From JBFWUM01 sp050247255 (lineage in GTDB: Bacteria; Acidobacteriota; Vicinamibacteria; Vicinamibacterales; UBA2999), in assembly GCA_050247255.1 (NCBI GenBank), contig JBFWUM010000014.1, positions 1 through 64,000 on the forward strand: DNA of 64,000 bases, in the 5' to 3' direction. Positions 1 to 10,820 of the stretch are shown piece by piece. The notes under the pieces were generated by a model. The model saw nothing but the letters and a program-made list of their open reading frames with translations, made no database searches and was not told the DNA's origin. Each line of letters begins with the position of its first letter. The stretch's first letter is position 1. A program made the translations under genes and the position numbers.

Positions 1-410
1 TGGGCTTCAAGGAGCTGTATTTGTGCGGCGCCGGCTACACCTACTACCCGCAGGATATGAGCCACTATTACGACACCCTTCGCTTCGGGCTCGACTGGCC
101 TGAGAGCCGCCGTCGCGCCGCGATTGACGCCGTGAGGGAGGATTCGGGAACCGAGCTTCGCGATGTCAGCGAGAACCGGGACGGCAGCGCCCTGGCACTG
201 CTGCGATATCGCGACCTGTCCCCCAGCCATACCGTCCTGCGCGATTACGCTGCGGCGCACGGCGTCCGGATCTTCAATGTGGTGCCGGAAGGGTTTGACA
301 GCCCCGTGTACGAGCCGGTGTCGTGGCCGGAAGTGATGCGGCGGATCGGCCAGCCTGGCGGCGCACAAGACCAGGCGGCAATCGCGCAGGTGGCTGGCGC
401 ACGTGCATAG
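1..410 (+). CDS. MptE-like / DUF115 family protein, C-terminal fragment
   Basis: Only the last 135 or so codons are present; the frame is open from base 3 and no start is visible. The fragment opens with GFKELYLCGAGYTYYPQD, which resembles the last strand of the Rossmann-like domain of DUF115/MptE-like proteins, followed by a variable tail. In other bacteria DUF115 (Maf) proteins are linked to transfer of nonulosonic acids or other sugars, which would fit the NeuB-family gene downstream, but this is inferred from context. The last 8 bases overlap the GTG start of the next gene, so it is the first visible member of the large operon. The family assignment rests on a short stretch. Confidence 0.45.
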   Translation, partial: GFKELYLCGAGYTYYPQDMSHYYDTLRFGLDWPESRRRAAIDAVREDSGTELRDVSENRDGSALALLRYRDLSPSHTVLRDYAAAHGVRIFNVVPEGFDSPVYEPVSWPEVMRRIGQPGGAQDQAAIAQVAGARA

Positions 411-1179
411 GCTCCAGCAGCAGCTACTGGACGACGGCTACGCGATTGTGCCGCAGGCGCTTTCAGCGGCCCGGATCGCGGAGCTCCGCCGGGTCTGCGC
501 GGACACTCATGCCCGATATCGCGAGCGGAACCTCTCGATCGGGCGCTTTCTCGATGTTCCCGAGTTGGCGTCTGTGCCGTTCGACCCCGCGGTCGTTGCC
601 GGACTGAGAGCGATCCTCGGTGAGCACTACACCACCATCCCTGAGTTCACGATGCAGACCGCATCGTTCGGGCCGTGGCATACCGATGGCGGGTCTCAGG
701 GACGTGCCGCGCACCTGTACGATCCTGACTACCTCCAGGTCGAGTGCGCGATCTACCTGCAGGACAACTCGAGCGAGTACGGCGGGGGGCTCGACGTGCT
801 GCCACGCTCGCACCGCGAGATTGCGACCCTCGGCTCGCCCTATTCACTCGGCCGGCGTGTGACGCGGCGTCTCGCCAATGCGCTGCGGCGTCCGTACTCC
901 GTCCCTTCGAAGGCGGGCGATCTCGTCGCATTCCATTTCCGCCTCTTGCACAGGTCGACGCCGTCCCGCGCGGCGGTGACTCCGGAGGATCGCACCAAGT
1001 ACGCGGTGTTCTGGGGTGCCACCAGCACAGGCAGGCACGCTCGCCTGTATATGGATCACCTGCGGACGCGGCAGGAGTCGAACTACGTCGAGATGTCGCA
1101 GGTTCGCTATCCTGAGAGCTACCCGACAGAGGTCGTCGAAAGCATCCGACGTCAGGCGCTCACGGTGGCCTCTTTCTGA
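403..1179 (+). CDS. phytanoyl-CoA dioxygenase (PhyH) family protein
   Basis: Predicted Fe(II)/2-oxoglutarate oxygenase of 258 aa. The metal-binding pair HTD (His93, Asp95) sits in the segment SFGPWHTDGGSQ, and a distal His in the segment FHFRLLHRSTP near residue 184, followed by Arg/Ser, is the likely third ligand and co-substrate contact. The N-terminal LLDDGYAIVPQALS is typical of the family. The start is GTG, 8 bases inside the preceding gene. Within a glycan locus it probably hydroxylates a sugar, amino acid or lipid precursor; the substrate cannot be read from the sequence. Confidence 0.85.
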   Translation: MHRLQQQLLDDGYAIVPQALSAARIAELRRVCADTHARYRERNLSIGRFLDVPELASVPFDPAVVAGLRAILGEHYTTIPEFTMQTASFGPWHTDGGSQGRAAHLYDPDYLQVECAIYLQDNSSEYGGGLDVLPRSHREIATLGSPYSLGRRVTRRLANALRRPYSVPSKAGDLVAFHFRLLHRSTPSRAAVTPEDRTKYAVFWGATSTGRHARLYMDHLRTRQESNYVEMSQVRYPESYPTEVVESIRRQALTVASF

Positions 1180-1198
1180 CCTGTCCCCCGCCGGTCGA

Positions 1199-2275
1199 AT
1201 GACGCGTTTGCTACTGTGTGGCACCGATGCCGGGGGGGCCGTCAACCTGGCACATGTGGCCGTCAAGGCCACGGAAGCCGGCATCGAGACCGCGGTTGTC
1301 ACCTCGTCACGCTGCGCGCACCTGTGGAGCACGGGCGCTGGAGAGGTGAGCATCGACATTTCCCGCAGCGAGCTGGCCCGACGACTTGACGCAGATCCGC
1401 CGGAGGCCGTGATCTGCGGCACGACCTCGTTCCCCGCGATCGAACAGACCATTCTGGCCGAGGCCGAGCGCCGCGGCGTGCGGCGCGTTGTGTTCGTCGA
1501 CGAACGATACGGCTACAGGGAGCGGTTCGGAGCAACCTGGCCCGAGGCGATCGCGTTGTTGGATCAGGACGCGGTGCGCGAGGCGGTGGCAGCGGGCTTG
1601 CCGTCGGCACGCTGTCACGCGACCGGAAGCCCGTCGCTCGCGGCACTGGTGGCGCAGGGGTCCCGGTACCAGGAGGCGCCGCCGGCGTGGCCGGAATGTG
1701 TCGACAGCAATGCACCCTACGTGACGTTCCTGTCGGAGCGGATTGCCGCCGACTATGGCACCTCCGTCGAAACCCCAGGGCCGCTGGGGCCATACCTGGG
1801 CTTCACGGAAGACCAGGTCCGCTCGGATCTCCTGGCGACGTTGGAGAGTTTCCACTCCGACGTCATGCTGGTCGAGAAAGTGCACCCTGGCGCGAATGCT
1901 CAGCCGGTGTCAGCGCGGGGGCTTTACGTCCGTCACGTCGTCACGCGGACGGCCGACCTCCCGTCGCTGCTCTGGCACAGCCGCTTCGTTGTCGGCATGC
2001 GTTCGATGGCGCTTCTCGAGTCGGCGCTGCTCGGCGTGCCGGCCTTGTCCTACCAGCCGTCGCTGGGCGTGGAGCAGCGGTGCACGGCGGTGCGCCTTGG
2101 TGTCGTGCCATTCGTCTCGACCAGCCAGGCGCTCGGCGACTGGTGTCGCCTCGCGCTCGGCCGCGAAGATCGCCAGCCGCCCGGGGCCTGGGAGTTCGCC
2201 AGACCGGATGCCGCTGAGCGCGTGCTCGATCTGGCAGTGGGCGAGACGGCGCCTCAGATGCCGGCGCAGACGTGA
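1199..2275 (+). CDS. GT-B-like surface carbohydrate biosynthesis protein
   Basis: 358 aa from an ATG 19 bases after the PhyH stop; an in-frame extension upstream overlaps PhyH and is rejected. It starts with a Rossmann-like strand (MTRLLLCGTDAGGAVNLA). The C-terminal half has VEKVHPG (a basic/His site seen in polysaccharide GT-B proteins) and VVGMRSMALLESALLGVPAL, the pattern by which such folds bind a nucleotide-sugar phosphate. It resembles UDP-GlcNAc 2-epimerase/CDP-glycerol transferase-fold proteins in general layout, but I do not recognise the exact family. It shares GTGA start/stop coupling with the cytidylyltransferase downstream, suggesting a role in making or transferring the activated sugar. 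Confidence 0.6.
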   Translation: MTRLLLCGTDAGGAVNLAHVAVKATEAGIETAVVTSSRCAHLWSTGAGEVSIDISRSELARRLDADPPEAVICGTTSFPAIEQTILAEAERRGVRRVVFVDERYGYRERFGATWPEAIALLDQDAVREAVAAGLPSARCHATGSPSLAALVAQGSRYQEAPPAWPECVDSNAPYVTFLSERIAADYGTSVETPGPLGPYLGFTEDQVRSDLLATLESFHSDVMLVEKVHPGANAQPVSARGLYVRHVVTRTADLPSLLWHSRFVVGMRSMALLESALLGVPALSYQPSLGVEQRCTAVRLGVVPFVSTSQALGDWCRLALGREDRQPPGAWEFARPDAAERVLDLAVGETAPQMPAQT

Positions 2276-3021
2276 AGATTTCCGCGACGCTCGTCGCCCG
2301 CATGGGTTCGAGCCGGCTGCCCGGCAAGACGCTGCGACCGATCCTCGGCCGCCCGATGCTTGCCCGCCAGATCGAACGCATCCGTCAGAGCCTGCTGATT
2401 GACGAGATCATTGTCGCCACCTCAGCAGCTCCGGAGAACGACGCCATCGAGGCGCTGGCGGCAACCGAAGGCGTGCACTGCTTCCGCGGCAGCGAGGACG
2501 ATGTGCTCGGGCGCGTCGTTGGCGCCCTGCGCGCGCACGCGGTCGAGATCCACGTTGAATTCATGGGGGACAACCCTCTGCCGGACGCCGGGATCGTCGA
2601 CTCGGTGATCGGCTTCTACCTCAAGCATCGTGACGACTACGACTACGTCACCAATGCGCTGACGACCACCTATCCCCCGGGAGCCGAGGTGTACGTCTAT
2701 CCGGCGCGGGTCCTCTACGATGCGGAATTGCGCGCGAGAGATGCCGCGCTGCGGGAACACGTGGGCATTCACGTGTACCGCCATCCCGAACGGTACCGCA
2801 TTCACAACCTCGAAGCGCCGCCGTGGCTGCGCTTTCCCGAGCTGCACCTCGAGGTGGATACGGAGGAAGACTTCGCGCTGGTCAACGCCGTCTACGAAGC
2901 GCTGTACCCGCGCAACCCGGCGTTCACCATCCGGGAAGCGGTGGATTTCGTGATCGGTTCGGGACGCGCCGGCCAGAACGCCGGGGTCGAACGACGGTGG
3001 AAGGCCTTCAGGCTCGGCTGA
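2272..3021 (+). CDS. SpsF-like cytidylyltransferase family protein
   Basis: 249 aa, cytosolic. The N-terminus ISATLVARMGSSRLPGKTL carries the nucleotide-binding signature of the acylneuraminate/CMP-KDO cytidylyltransferase superfamily (R-x-G-S-x-R-L-P-G-K). FRGSEDDVLGRV and the FMGDNPLPD metal-binding segment are typical of the SpsF branch, which acts on surface polysaccharide sugars. GTG start overlaps the preceding stop (GTGA), and its own stop overlaps the next start (TGATG). The activated sugar is unknown. The NeuA-like enzyme at 14361 is a second, more distant member of the same superfamily. Confidence 0.85.
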   Translation: MKISATLVARMGSSRLPGKTLRPILGRPMLARQIERIRQSLLIDEIIVATSAAPENDAIEALAATEGVHCFRGSEDDVLGRVVGALRAHAVEIHVEFMGDNPLPDAGIVDSVIGFYLKHRDDYDYVTNALTTTYPPGAEVYVYPARVLYDAELRARDAALREHVGIHVYRHPERYRIHNLEAPPWLRFPELHLEVDTEEDFALVNAVYEALYPRNPAFTIREAVDFVIGSGRAGQNAGVERRWKAFRLG

Positions 3022-3988
3022 TGGGAGGCGACGGGCTGCGAGCGGCAATCGTCGGCTGCGGCCGCATTGCCGGTCTGTATGCGGACCCCAACGGGCCAGT
3101 CGAAACCCACGCGCAGGCCTACTGGGCGCAGCCGGGGGTCCGCCTCGTGGCCGTCTGCGATCCGAATACGGCGAACCGGGAGCGATTCGCCGCCACCTGG
3201 CGGGCCGCCGGCTACGCCGAGCTGCACGAGCTGCTCGAGCGCGAATCGCCGGACATCGTCAGCATCTGCTCACCCCCTGAGTGGCACGCGGACCACGTCG
3301 TGGCGGCGGCGCAGCATGACCGCGCGCCGCGAGCGATGTTTGTCGAGAAGCCGTGCTGCCAGGGCGAGTCGGAGCTGGATCGTATCGAAGGGGCGCTGGC
3401 CGCGCTGCCTGCCCGGCCCTGCGTGCTGGTCAATCACACGCGTCGTTTCGACCCTGCCCACCGGCAGCTGGCTGCGGCAATTCGAGCCGGGGCTTACGGC
3501 CGCCTGCTCGGCGGCCGCGCCGACTACTACGGGGGCTGGATGCAGAACGGCCCGCATCTGATCGACCTGCTGCGCATGTTCTTCGGCAACGTCACGGTAA
3601 CCGGTCTCGCGCCGGGGGTGTCGGGTCGCGGCGACGACGACTGCCCGGTCGTCCATGTCGACGTCGGCGGCGCGCGGCTCGTCGCCAGCGGCGCGGATGA
3701 GCGCTATTACCAGTTGTTCGAGCTCGACCTGCGCTTCGAACGCGCGCGGGTGTTGCTCGAGGACTTCGGCGCGGTGATTCGCGTGCAGCCCGCGGCCGTC
3801 AACGGTCTCGGCGAGCGCATTCTCGACCTCGCGCGGGAAGAGCGGACCGCCGGTTTGCAGGAGCCCCTGCGTCATGCGGTGCGCGCGCTCCTGGACGACC
3901 TGGCAGGAACAACCCCGCTGTCGCAGACCGGGGCGACGCTGGCCGACGCGCGCGAGACCATGCGCCAGGTGTGGAACGCGAGGGCGGC

Positions 3989-4001
<13 letters not shown>
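3021..4001 (+). CDS. Gfo/Idh/MocA family NAD(P)-dependent oxidoreductase
   Basis: 326 aa. The N-terminal Rossmann motif is AAIVGCGRIAGLYA (G-x-G-x-x-A/G), followed by CDP at the second strand and the family signature VEKP near residue 111. The C-terminal domain carries NGPHLIDLLRMFFGN, with the catalytic His region expected in this family. It should oxidise or reduce a ring carbon of a nucleotide sugar. It sits immediately before a DegT-type aminotransferase, the classic pairing in which the oxidoreductase makes a keto-sugar that is then aminated. Start chosen at the ATG in the TGATG overlap with the preceding gene. Confidence 0.88.
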
Positions 4002-5325
<1,324 letters not shown>

Positions 5326-5326
<1 letters not shown>

Positions 5327-6048
5327 TGACCATGCTGCGCCGCATCGGCCGCGGTCTCGAACGACGCGCGCGCGTCCGGATAACTGTGGCGGCCCGCGCG
5401 CTCGGCCTGCGCCCGCACGTCTCGTCAGAGGCGCGCACCTATTGGGAGGAACGCGGGCCTCGCTACCTGGGCGAGGTCAGCGGCATCCTCGATCCCGGAG
5501 ATCCCTATTTCGCGGCACAGCAGGACTTCCTCGCACTCCTGAAGGACGAGGCGTGGGGGTCGATTCTCGAAGTGGGCTGCGGCTTCGGCTGGCACCTGCG
5601 TGCGGTCGCACACACATTCCCTGGCCGGCAGGCGGTCGGCATCGATTTCAGCAGGGCTCAACTGGCTCAGGGGGCGGCATTCCTGTCGGCGACCAACGCC
5701 AGGCTGATCCAGGCGGACGCGGGATCGCTGCCGTTTTCGGACGCGACCTTCGATGTTGTCTTCACGTCGGGCGTGCTGATGTGCGTGCACGCCGACCAGT
5801 TGCCGCCGTTGCTCGGCGAGCTGCGGCGCGTCGCCAGGCAGTGTGTGATCGCGATGGAGCCTGCCGAAGAGCACATGTGCACGCCGGCCCAGCGGGCGAT
5901 CGCGCGCCGGGCGGGGTGGCATTGCCACAGCTACAGCCGTGCCTTCGCGGCCGCCGGCTTGGCGCTCGATGCCGGCTTTGTGTTTCGCTCGTTCGAGTCG
6001 AGCCACGACCGAACGTCGCTGTCGTGCTTTCGAGGCCGCAAGGGCTGA
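5326..6048 (+). CDS. class I SAM-dependent methyltransferase
   Basis: 240 aa. Motif I ILEVGCGFGWHLRAVA and the acidic motif II region VGIDFS mark the AdoMet-binding Rossmann fold; IQADAGSLPFSDATFDVVFTSGV is motif III/IV of UbiE-like methyltransferases. The first 60 residues are basic and may contact substrate or membrane. The TGATG overlap with the aminotransferase implies translational coupling. Acceptor unknown; N- or O-methylation of an amino sugar would fit the neighbours. Confidence 0.85.
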
Positions 6049-6049
6049 C

Positions 6050-7981
6050 GTGGCGGACCTCGTCTTGGTGGAGTTCGCCGAGGACGCCACGCACCTGGCG
6101 AGCACGAACCCGCCGTCGGCGGCGATCGTGTCCCTGCGGCCGGAATCGGCGGATGTCCTGGACGCGCGCAGCATTCCGTACACCCTCCAGACGAGCATCG
6201 AGCGGCACGCCGGGCTCGACGCTGTGGCCGCGGAAAACCTCGTGCGTCTCGATCGCCTTGCGGCGTTGTCCGAAGTGCCGATGTCTCCGGGTGTTCGCCT
6301 GCGTACGCTCGATGCGCATTACCAGCAGGTCCTCATCCTGCTCGACGTCTTCGCGTTTGCTGTCGAGCAGCTGCGATGGCTTGTCGCCGAGCACCGTCCT
6401 CGTACGGTGACGTACTTCGAGGCATGGCGGCTGTCGCGAACGCTCCTGCCTGATCCTGTCGATTCAATCTGGTCGGCGTTGTGCGGATGGCTGCGGGATG
6501 CCTCGGAGGAACAACGGCCGGAATGGGCCCGGGGTGTGGTCTGGATCGGTCGTGCGACGGTGTCGTCACCACGGCGTATTCGTCGCCGTATTCGCCGTCA
6601 GAATGCCGACGGCACCCTGATGACGCGCCTCAAGACCGCACCCGGGATCAGCAGCCGGGTACGGACGCTGCGCGGCTGGCTCTCGCAGAACGCCCGCCGG
6701 CCCGTGCAGGCGCCCGCGGGCGGGACAGGCACCCGGCTGTTGTTCGTCGGCACCAGCCCGGACATCGCCGCCGTGCGGACAGCGCTGAGGAGCGAGCGGG
6801 ACTACGACGTCTGGATGTGGGACGGCAAGGCGCCCGTGCGGGAGCGCTCGCGGGAACGGCTGGTTGCGGCGTCTGCCGTTGGCGATGAAGACGGCACGGC
6901 GGCGACCACGATTGCCGCGTCGGCCCTGGCCTCGCCCCTGCTGACGTGGAGCGGAGTTTCCGGGCATGCCGTCATGAAGCCGAAGTGGCAGGCGCTGCTC
7001 GACCGGCTTCCCGCAACGGTGCGTCGCTTTGCCCACGCGCGCGCGCTCGTCGACAGCCTTGCACCTCAGGCAGTCGTGCACGGCGAGATTGGCCTGTCGC
7101 ACCAGATGCGCACCGTCATCGAGGCGGCGCGCAGCCTTGGCATTCCGACGGTGTTCCAGCAGTGGGGCGGCAACTACGGCTACATCCGCCAGCCGTACCT
7201 GGCGGGGGCCGAATTGAGGTCGTCAGGCGTCATCGCCTACACGTCACCAGTTGCCGAGTGCCTTCGACAGAACGGAACCGGCGGGCGCCTCGATGTCCGC
7301 ATCGCCGCCTCGCCGTACTTCGCGACCCTTCGCTCGCGTCTTGGACGCTCGGCCTCGAGTCCGGCCGGACGACCGTGCATCTACGTTCCGTCGCCGCTCG
7401 TCGGGCCGCTGCGCTACGGGCCATCGCTGATGCTGGACGATTCGCTTCAGCACCGCGTACAGCGGCGCGTCGTGGCTTCGCTGGCGCCGCTCGCCGCGTG
7501 CCCGTTCGTGCTCAAGGTCGCGCCGCGCCGTGTGTCAGCCGTCGACCCGCTGGACGAGTGGCTCCGCCGCACGAGTCCCGCCGCCACGATCGATCATCGT
7601 CCGCTGGATCAGCTGCTCGACGAACCGGCGGTCTGGGTCACCGATGGCCCGGCGACGACGCTGCAGCAGGTAACGCTGAGCGGCGAGCCTGTGATCTTCG
7701 TCGACACGCGCGGAGCCACGTGGTATCCCGACGCGCGTCGGTGCCTCGAGCGCACGGTGACGGTGGTGGATGCTTGGTCGCCGGACTTCGAAGCGCGTCT
7801 ACGGTCCGCGGTGGTGGCGGCGCTCGATACGCCGCGGGCCGCCTTCATCGACGACGACAGCTTCGCCAACCGCTACGCCGTGCCCGACATGCCTCCTGCC
7901 GAGGCTTCTGCACAGGTGATCGAGCAGCTGGTGCGACTGTCCACACCGTTGCCCGCAGCCATGGACTTTACGGCCTCGTAG
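6050..7981 (+). CDS. large GT-B-like surface carbohydrate biosynthesis protein
   Basis: 643 aa from a GTG one base after the preceding stop; upstream in-frame codons overlap the methyltransferase in another frame. No catalytic motif is certain. The middle part has a lone-strand/turn region VHGEIGLSHQMRTVIEAA followed by GIPTVFQQWGGNYGYI, and the C-terminus has WVTDGPATTLQQVTLSGEP, the nucleotide-phosphate-binding pattern of CDP-glycerol transferase-like GT-B folds. Its length and layout recall the TIGR04326-type surface carbohydrate proteins. A second protein of like size and layout lies at 19553. Probably transfers a sugar or builds an activated sugar; not proven. Confidence 0.6.
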   Translation: MADLVLVEFAEDATHLASTNPPSAAIVSLRPESADVLDARSIPYTLQTSIERHAGLDAVAAENLVRLDRLAALSEVPMSPGVRLRTLDAHYQQVLILLDVFAFAVEQLRWLVAEHRPRTVTYFEAWRLSRTLLPDPVDSIWSALCGWLRDASEEQRPEWARGVVWIGRATVSSPRRIRRRIRRQNADGTLMTRLKTAPGISSRVRTLRGWLSQNARRPVQAPAGGTGTRLLFVGTSPDIAAVRTALRSERDYDVWMWDGKAPVRERSRERLVAASAVGDEDGTAATTIAASALASPLLTWSGVSGHAVMKPKWQALLDRLPATVRRFAHARALVDSLAPQAVVHGEIGLSHQMRTVIEAARSLGIPTVFQQWGGNYGYIRQPYLAGAELRSSGVIAYTSPVAECLRQNGTGGRLDVRIAASPYFATLRSRLGRSASSPAGRPCIYVPSPLVGPLRYGPSLMLDDSLQHRVQRRVVASLAPLAACPFVLKVAPRRVSAVDPLDEWLRRTSPAATIDHRPLDQLLDEPAVWVTDGPATTLQQVTLSGEPVIFVDTRGATWYPDARRCLERTVTVVDAWSPDFEARLRSAVVAALDTPRAAFIDDDSFANRYAVPDMPPAEASAQVIEQLVRLSTPLPAAMDFTAS

Positions 7982-8001
7982 CGAAAGCCCTGACGCAACA
8001 C

Positions 8002-9756
8002 ATGCAGACCTTGCGCTGGCTTTGGGACGTCCTGCTCCCGCGCGAACGAACCACGCTGCTGATCGTCCTGGCGGCGACCGTTGTCGGCTCTGTCGCCGAA
8101 GCCGCGACCATCGGACTGGTGGTGCCGTTCATCGGCGTGCTCGCCGAACCCGCCTCAGTGAACGACAGCGCCTGGCGCATCGTCTCGGCCCGCCTGCCGA
8201 TCATGCCGCCGGTCCAGACGGTACTCGTGCTGGGAGCGGCCCTGCTGGGGATGTTCCTGGTCAAGAACGCCTATCTGACCGTGCTGGTCCACCAGCAATA
8301 CCGCTTCGTGTTCAGCGCGCAGGCCGCGTTGTCGAAGCGCCTCCTGCTGACGTACCTACGTGCGCCGTGGACATTTCATACCCAGCGCAACAGCGCCGAG
8401 CTGCTCCGCGACGTCAACGTCGAGGTCCCGCTCGTCTTCGGCAACGTCCTCAACCCGCTGATGGTGCTGGCCACGGAACTGCTGGTGACGACGGCGGTCG
8501 TGCTGCTGCTGGTCATCGTCGAGCCCGTGTCCTCGCTGCTTTGTCTCGTGCTGCTTGGCGGCATGACGGCAGTCTTCTATGTCGTTGTCCGCCGCCGTAC
8601 GACCCGTCTCGGTGAACGGCAGTTCCACCTCCGCGCCGACATGATCAAGGCCGTGACACAAGGGTTGGGAGCGGCGAAGGAGACCAAGGTGCTCGGACGC
8701 GAAGAGTTCTTTGCCACGGAGTTCGCGCGCTCCGCAGACCAGTGCGCGGCCGCCAACACGTACCTGGCCACCATCAGCCAGCTGCCGCGATTCTTCCTCG
8801 AGACGCTCGTGATCGGCGGCATCGTCGGCATCCTGGGGGTGATGGCGTGGCAGGGACGGGACACCGCGGAGGCGCTGCCGATGCTTGCCCTGTTCGCGGT
8901 GGCCGCGTTCCGCCTGATGCCGGCGATGAACCGGATCGTGAGCTGCGTCGCCAACATCCGGTATCACGGCAAAGCGCTGAGGGCGGTTCATCACAGCCTG
9001 ACGACGCTGACCGGTGGCGGGCCGATCAGGGACGCTCTGGGCCGGGAGACCTCGGCCGCGACGTTCGAACGCCTGGAATTACGCACGCTCAGCTATCGCT
9101 ACGCCGGGGCCGAACGCGACGCGGTCTCGGCAATCGATCTGATCATCCCGCGCGGAGCGGCCGTTGGCATCACCGGACCATCCGGCGCCGGCAAGACGAC
9201 GCTCGTGGACGTGATCGTGGGGCTGCTGGAGCCGGTCCAGGGTGACGTGTTTGTGGACGGTGAGCCCGTGCGCGACCTGGCGACCTGGCGGCGGCGAATC
9301 GGCTACGTGCCACAGCAGGTGTACCTTCTGGACGACAGTGTCCGGCGCAACGTGGCGTTCGGCTTGCCGGACGCTGACATCGATGACGAACGGGTCTGGG
9401 CGGCGCTGCGGTCGGCGCAACTGGAACGGTTGGTCCGAGGCGAACGAGGCGGCCTGGAGGTCACGGTCGGTGAGCGTGGTGTCCGCTTCTCGGGCGGCGA
9501 ACGCCAGCGTCTCGGCATCGCGCGCGCTCTCTATCACGACCCCGACGTGCTGGTGCTCGATGAGATCACGGCGTCACTGGATGTCGAGACCGAGCAAGAG
9601 GTCACCCGCGCCATTCGGTCGCTGAAAGGGATGAAGACGCTGATCATCATCACGCACCGGCTCTCCACGATCGAGCACTGCGATATGGTCTACGAACTCG
9701 CGGAAGGTCGTCTGGTGCGGGCGCGGACCACCATCGGCGCCGGGGGAGTAGCATGA
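8002..9756 (+). CDS. ABC transporter, fused permease/ATPase (PglK/MsbA-like)
   Basis: 584 aa half-transporter. The N-terminal ~320 residues carry about six membrane segments; the C-terminal ATPase has Walker A GPSGAGKTT (residues 392-400), signature FSGGERQR (496-503), Walker B VLVLDE (516-521) and the switch His in ITHRLST. This arrangement matches flippases of lipid-linked oligosaccharides. No Wzx flippase is visible in the window, so this is the likely exporter of the glycan made here. The start is the first ATG (MQTLRWLWDVLLPRE) after the preceding stop; the long upstream open frame antiparallel to nothing real is a shadow of the 6050 gene. Confidence 0.93.
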   Translation: MQTLRWLWDVLLPRERTTLLIVLAATVVGSVAEAATIGLVVPFIGVLAEPASVNDSAWRIVSARLPIMPPVQTVLVLGAALLGMFLVKNAYLTVLVHQQYRFVFSAQAALSKRLLLTYLRAPWTFHTQRNSAELLRDVNVEVPLVFGNVLNPLMVLATELLVTTAVVLLLVIVEPVSSLLCLVLLGGMTAVFYVVVRRRTTRLGERQFHLRADMIKAVTQGLGAAKETKVLGREEFFATEFARSADQCAAANTYLATISQLPRFFLETLVIGGIVGILGVMAWQGRDTAEALPMLALFAVAAFRLMPAMNRIVSCVANIRYHGKALRAVHHSLTTLTGGGPIRDALGRETSAATFERLELRTLSYRYAGAERDAVSAIDLIIPRGAAVGITGPSGAGKTTLVDVIVGLLEPVQGDVFVDGEPVRDLATWRRRIGYVPQQVYLLDDSVRRNVAFGLPDADIDDERVWAALRSAQLERLVRGERGGLEVTVGERGVRFSGGERQRLGIARALYHDPDVLVLDEITASLDVETEQEVTRAIRSLKGMKTLIIITHRLSTIEHCDMVYELAEGRLVRARTTIGAGGVA

Positions 9757-10820
9757 GCCGCGAGCTGGTGCTTGGCGGCGTCCGACTGGGGCCCGCGACT
9801 GCGCCATATGTCATCGCCGAGATCGGTGTGAACCATGAGGGCTCGCTGGCCCAGGCGAAGCGACTCATTGAGCTCGCCCACGAGGGCGGGGCGCAGGCGG
9901 CCAAGTTCCAGTCCTACAAAGCCGAGACGCTCGCCTCGCGGAACAGCCCCGCCTACTGGGATACGGCGAGGGAGCCGACGCCGAACCAGTACGAGCTGTT
10001 CAAGCGCCACGACAGCTTCGGCCGCGCCGAGTACGGCGAGCTTGCCGCTCACTGCGACCGCGTCGGCATTCAGTTCCTGTCGACGCCGTTCGATGCCGCT
10101 TCGGTGGAGTTTCTCGCGCCGCTACAGCCGTGCGTGAAGATCGCCTCGGCGGATCTCACCAACGTGCCGCTGCTGCGGCAGGTTGGCCGCCTGAAGAAGC
10201 CGGTGCTGCTGTCAACCGGCGCCTCCACCCTGGCCGAGATCGCAGCCGCGGTTGCCGAGCTCGGGCAGGCGGGCAGCCAGGATGTGGTGCTGCTCCACTG
10301 CGTGCTCAACTACCCGACACCGGACGAGCAGGCCCACCTCGGCATGATCGAGGGGTTGCAGGCGGCGTTCCCCGACAGGGCGATCGGCTACTCGGACCAC
10401 ACGGTGCCTGATGACGAGCTGACGGCATTGCTGGCCGCGTATCTGCTCGGCGCCCGTGTGCTCGAGAAGCACTTTACGCACGACAAGTCGCTGCCGGGGA
10501 ACGACCACTACCATGCGATGGATGTCGACGACCTCCGCCGCTTCGCGGCGCGCCTCGGCAGGGTGCGCACGCTGCTCGGAGCTTCCACCGAGAAAGAGGC
10601 ACTCGATAGCGAGGCGCCCGCACGCGCGCACGCGCGGCGCAGCCTCGTCGTGGCGCGTTCCCTGAGCGCCAGCCATGTGCTCGGCCCGGAGGACCTGATC
10701 CCCAAGCGTCCGGGCACCGGCATCAGTCCGCAGCACTGGGACGAGATCATCGGCCGCCGAACACGGCGTCCGCTCGAAGCCGACGAGATCCTGCGCTGGG
10801 AGGACCTGGAGACGGCATGA
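9753..10820 (+). CDS. neuB: NeuB-family nonulosonic acid synthase
   Basis: 355 aa. The N-terminal TIM barrel shows YVIAEIGVNHEGSLAQAKRL, AAKFQSYKAETLA and FLSTPFDAASVEFL, all hallmarks of sialic/pseudaminic/legionaminic acid synthases that condense PEP with a 6-carbon amino sugar. HFTHDKSLPGNDHYHAMD carries metal and phosphate ligands. The C-terminal ~65 residues are an SAF (antifreeze-like) domain (ARRSLVVARSL). Which nonulosonate is made cannot be told; no NeuC-type hydrolysing epimerase is clearly recognisable nearby. ATGA overlaps with both neighbours. Confidence 0.88.
   Translation: MSRELVLGGVRLGPATAPYVIAEIGVNHEGSLAQAKRLIELAHEGGAQAAKFQSYKAETLASRNSPAYWDTAREPTPNQYELFKRHDSFGRAEYGELAAHCDRVGIQFLSTPFDAASVEFLAPLQPCVKIASADLTNVPLLRQVGRLKKPVLLSTGASTLAEIAAAVAELGQAGSQDVVLLHCVLNYPTPDEQAHLGMIEGLQAAFPDRAIGYSDHTVPDDELTALLAAYLLGARVLEKHFTHDKSLPGNDHYHAMDVDDLRRFAARLGRVRTLLGASTEKEALDSEAPARAHARRSLVVARSLSASHVLGPEDLIPKRPGTGISPQHWDEIIGRRTRRPLEADEILRWEDLETA

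Noticed and set aside
6946..8001. N-terminal extension of the ABC transporter frame
   Set aside because: It overlaps the 6050 gene in another frame and has no transporter-like sequence; the ATG at 8002 starts a normal family N-terminus.
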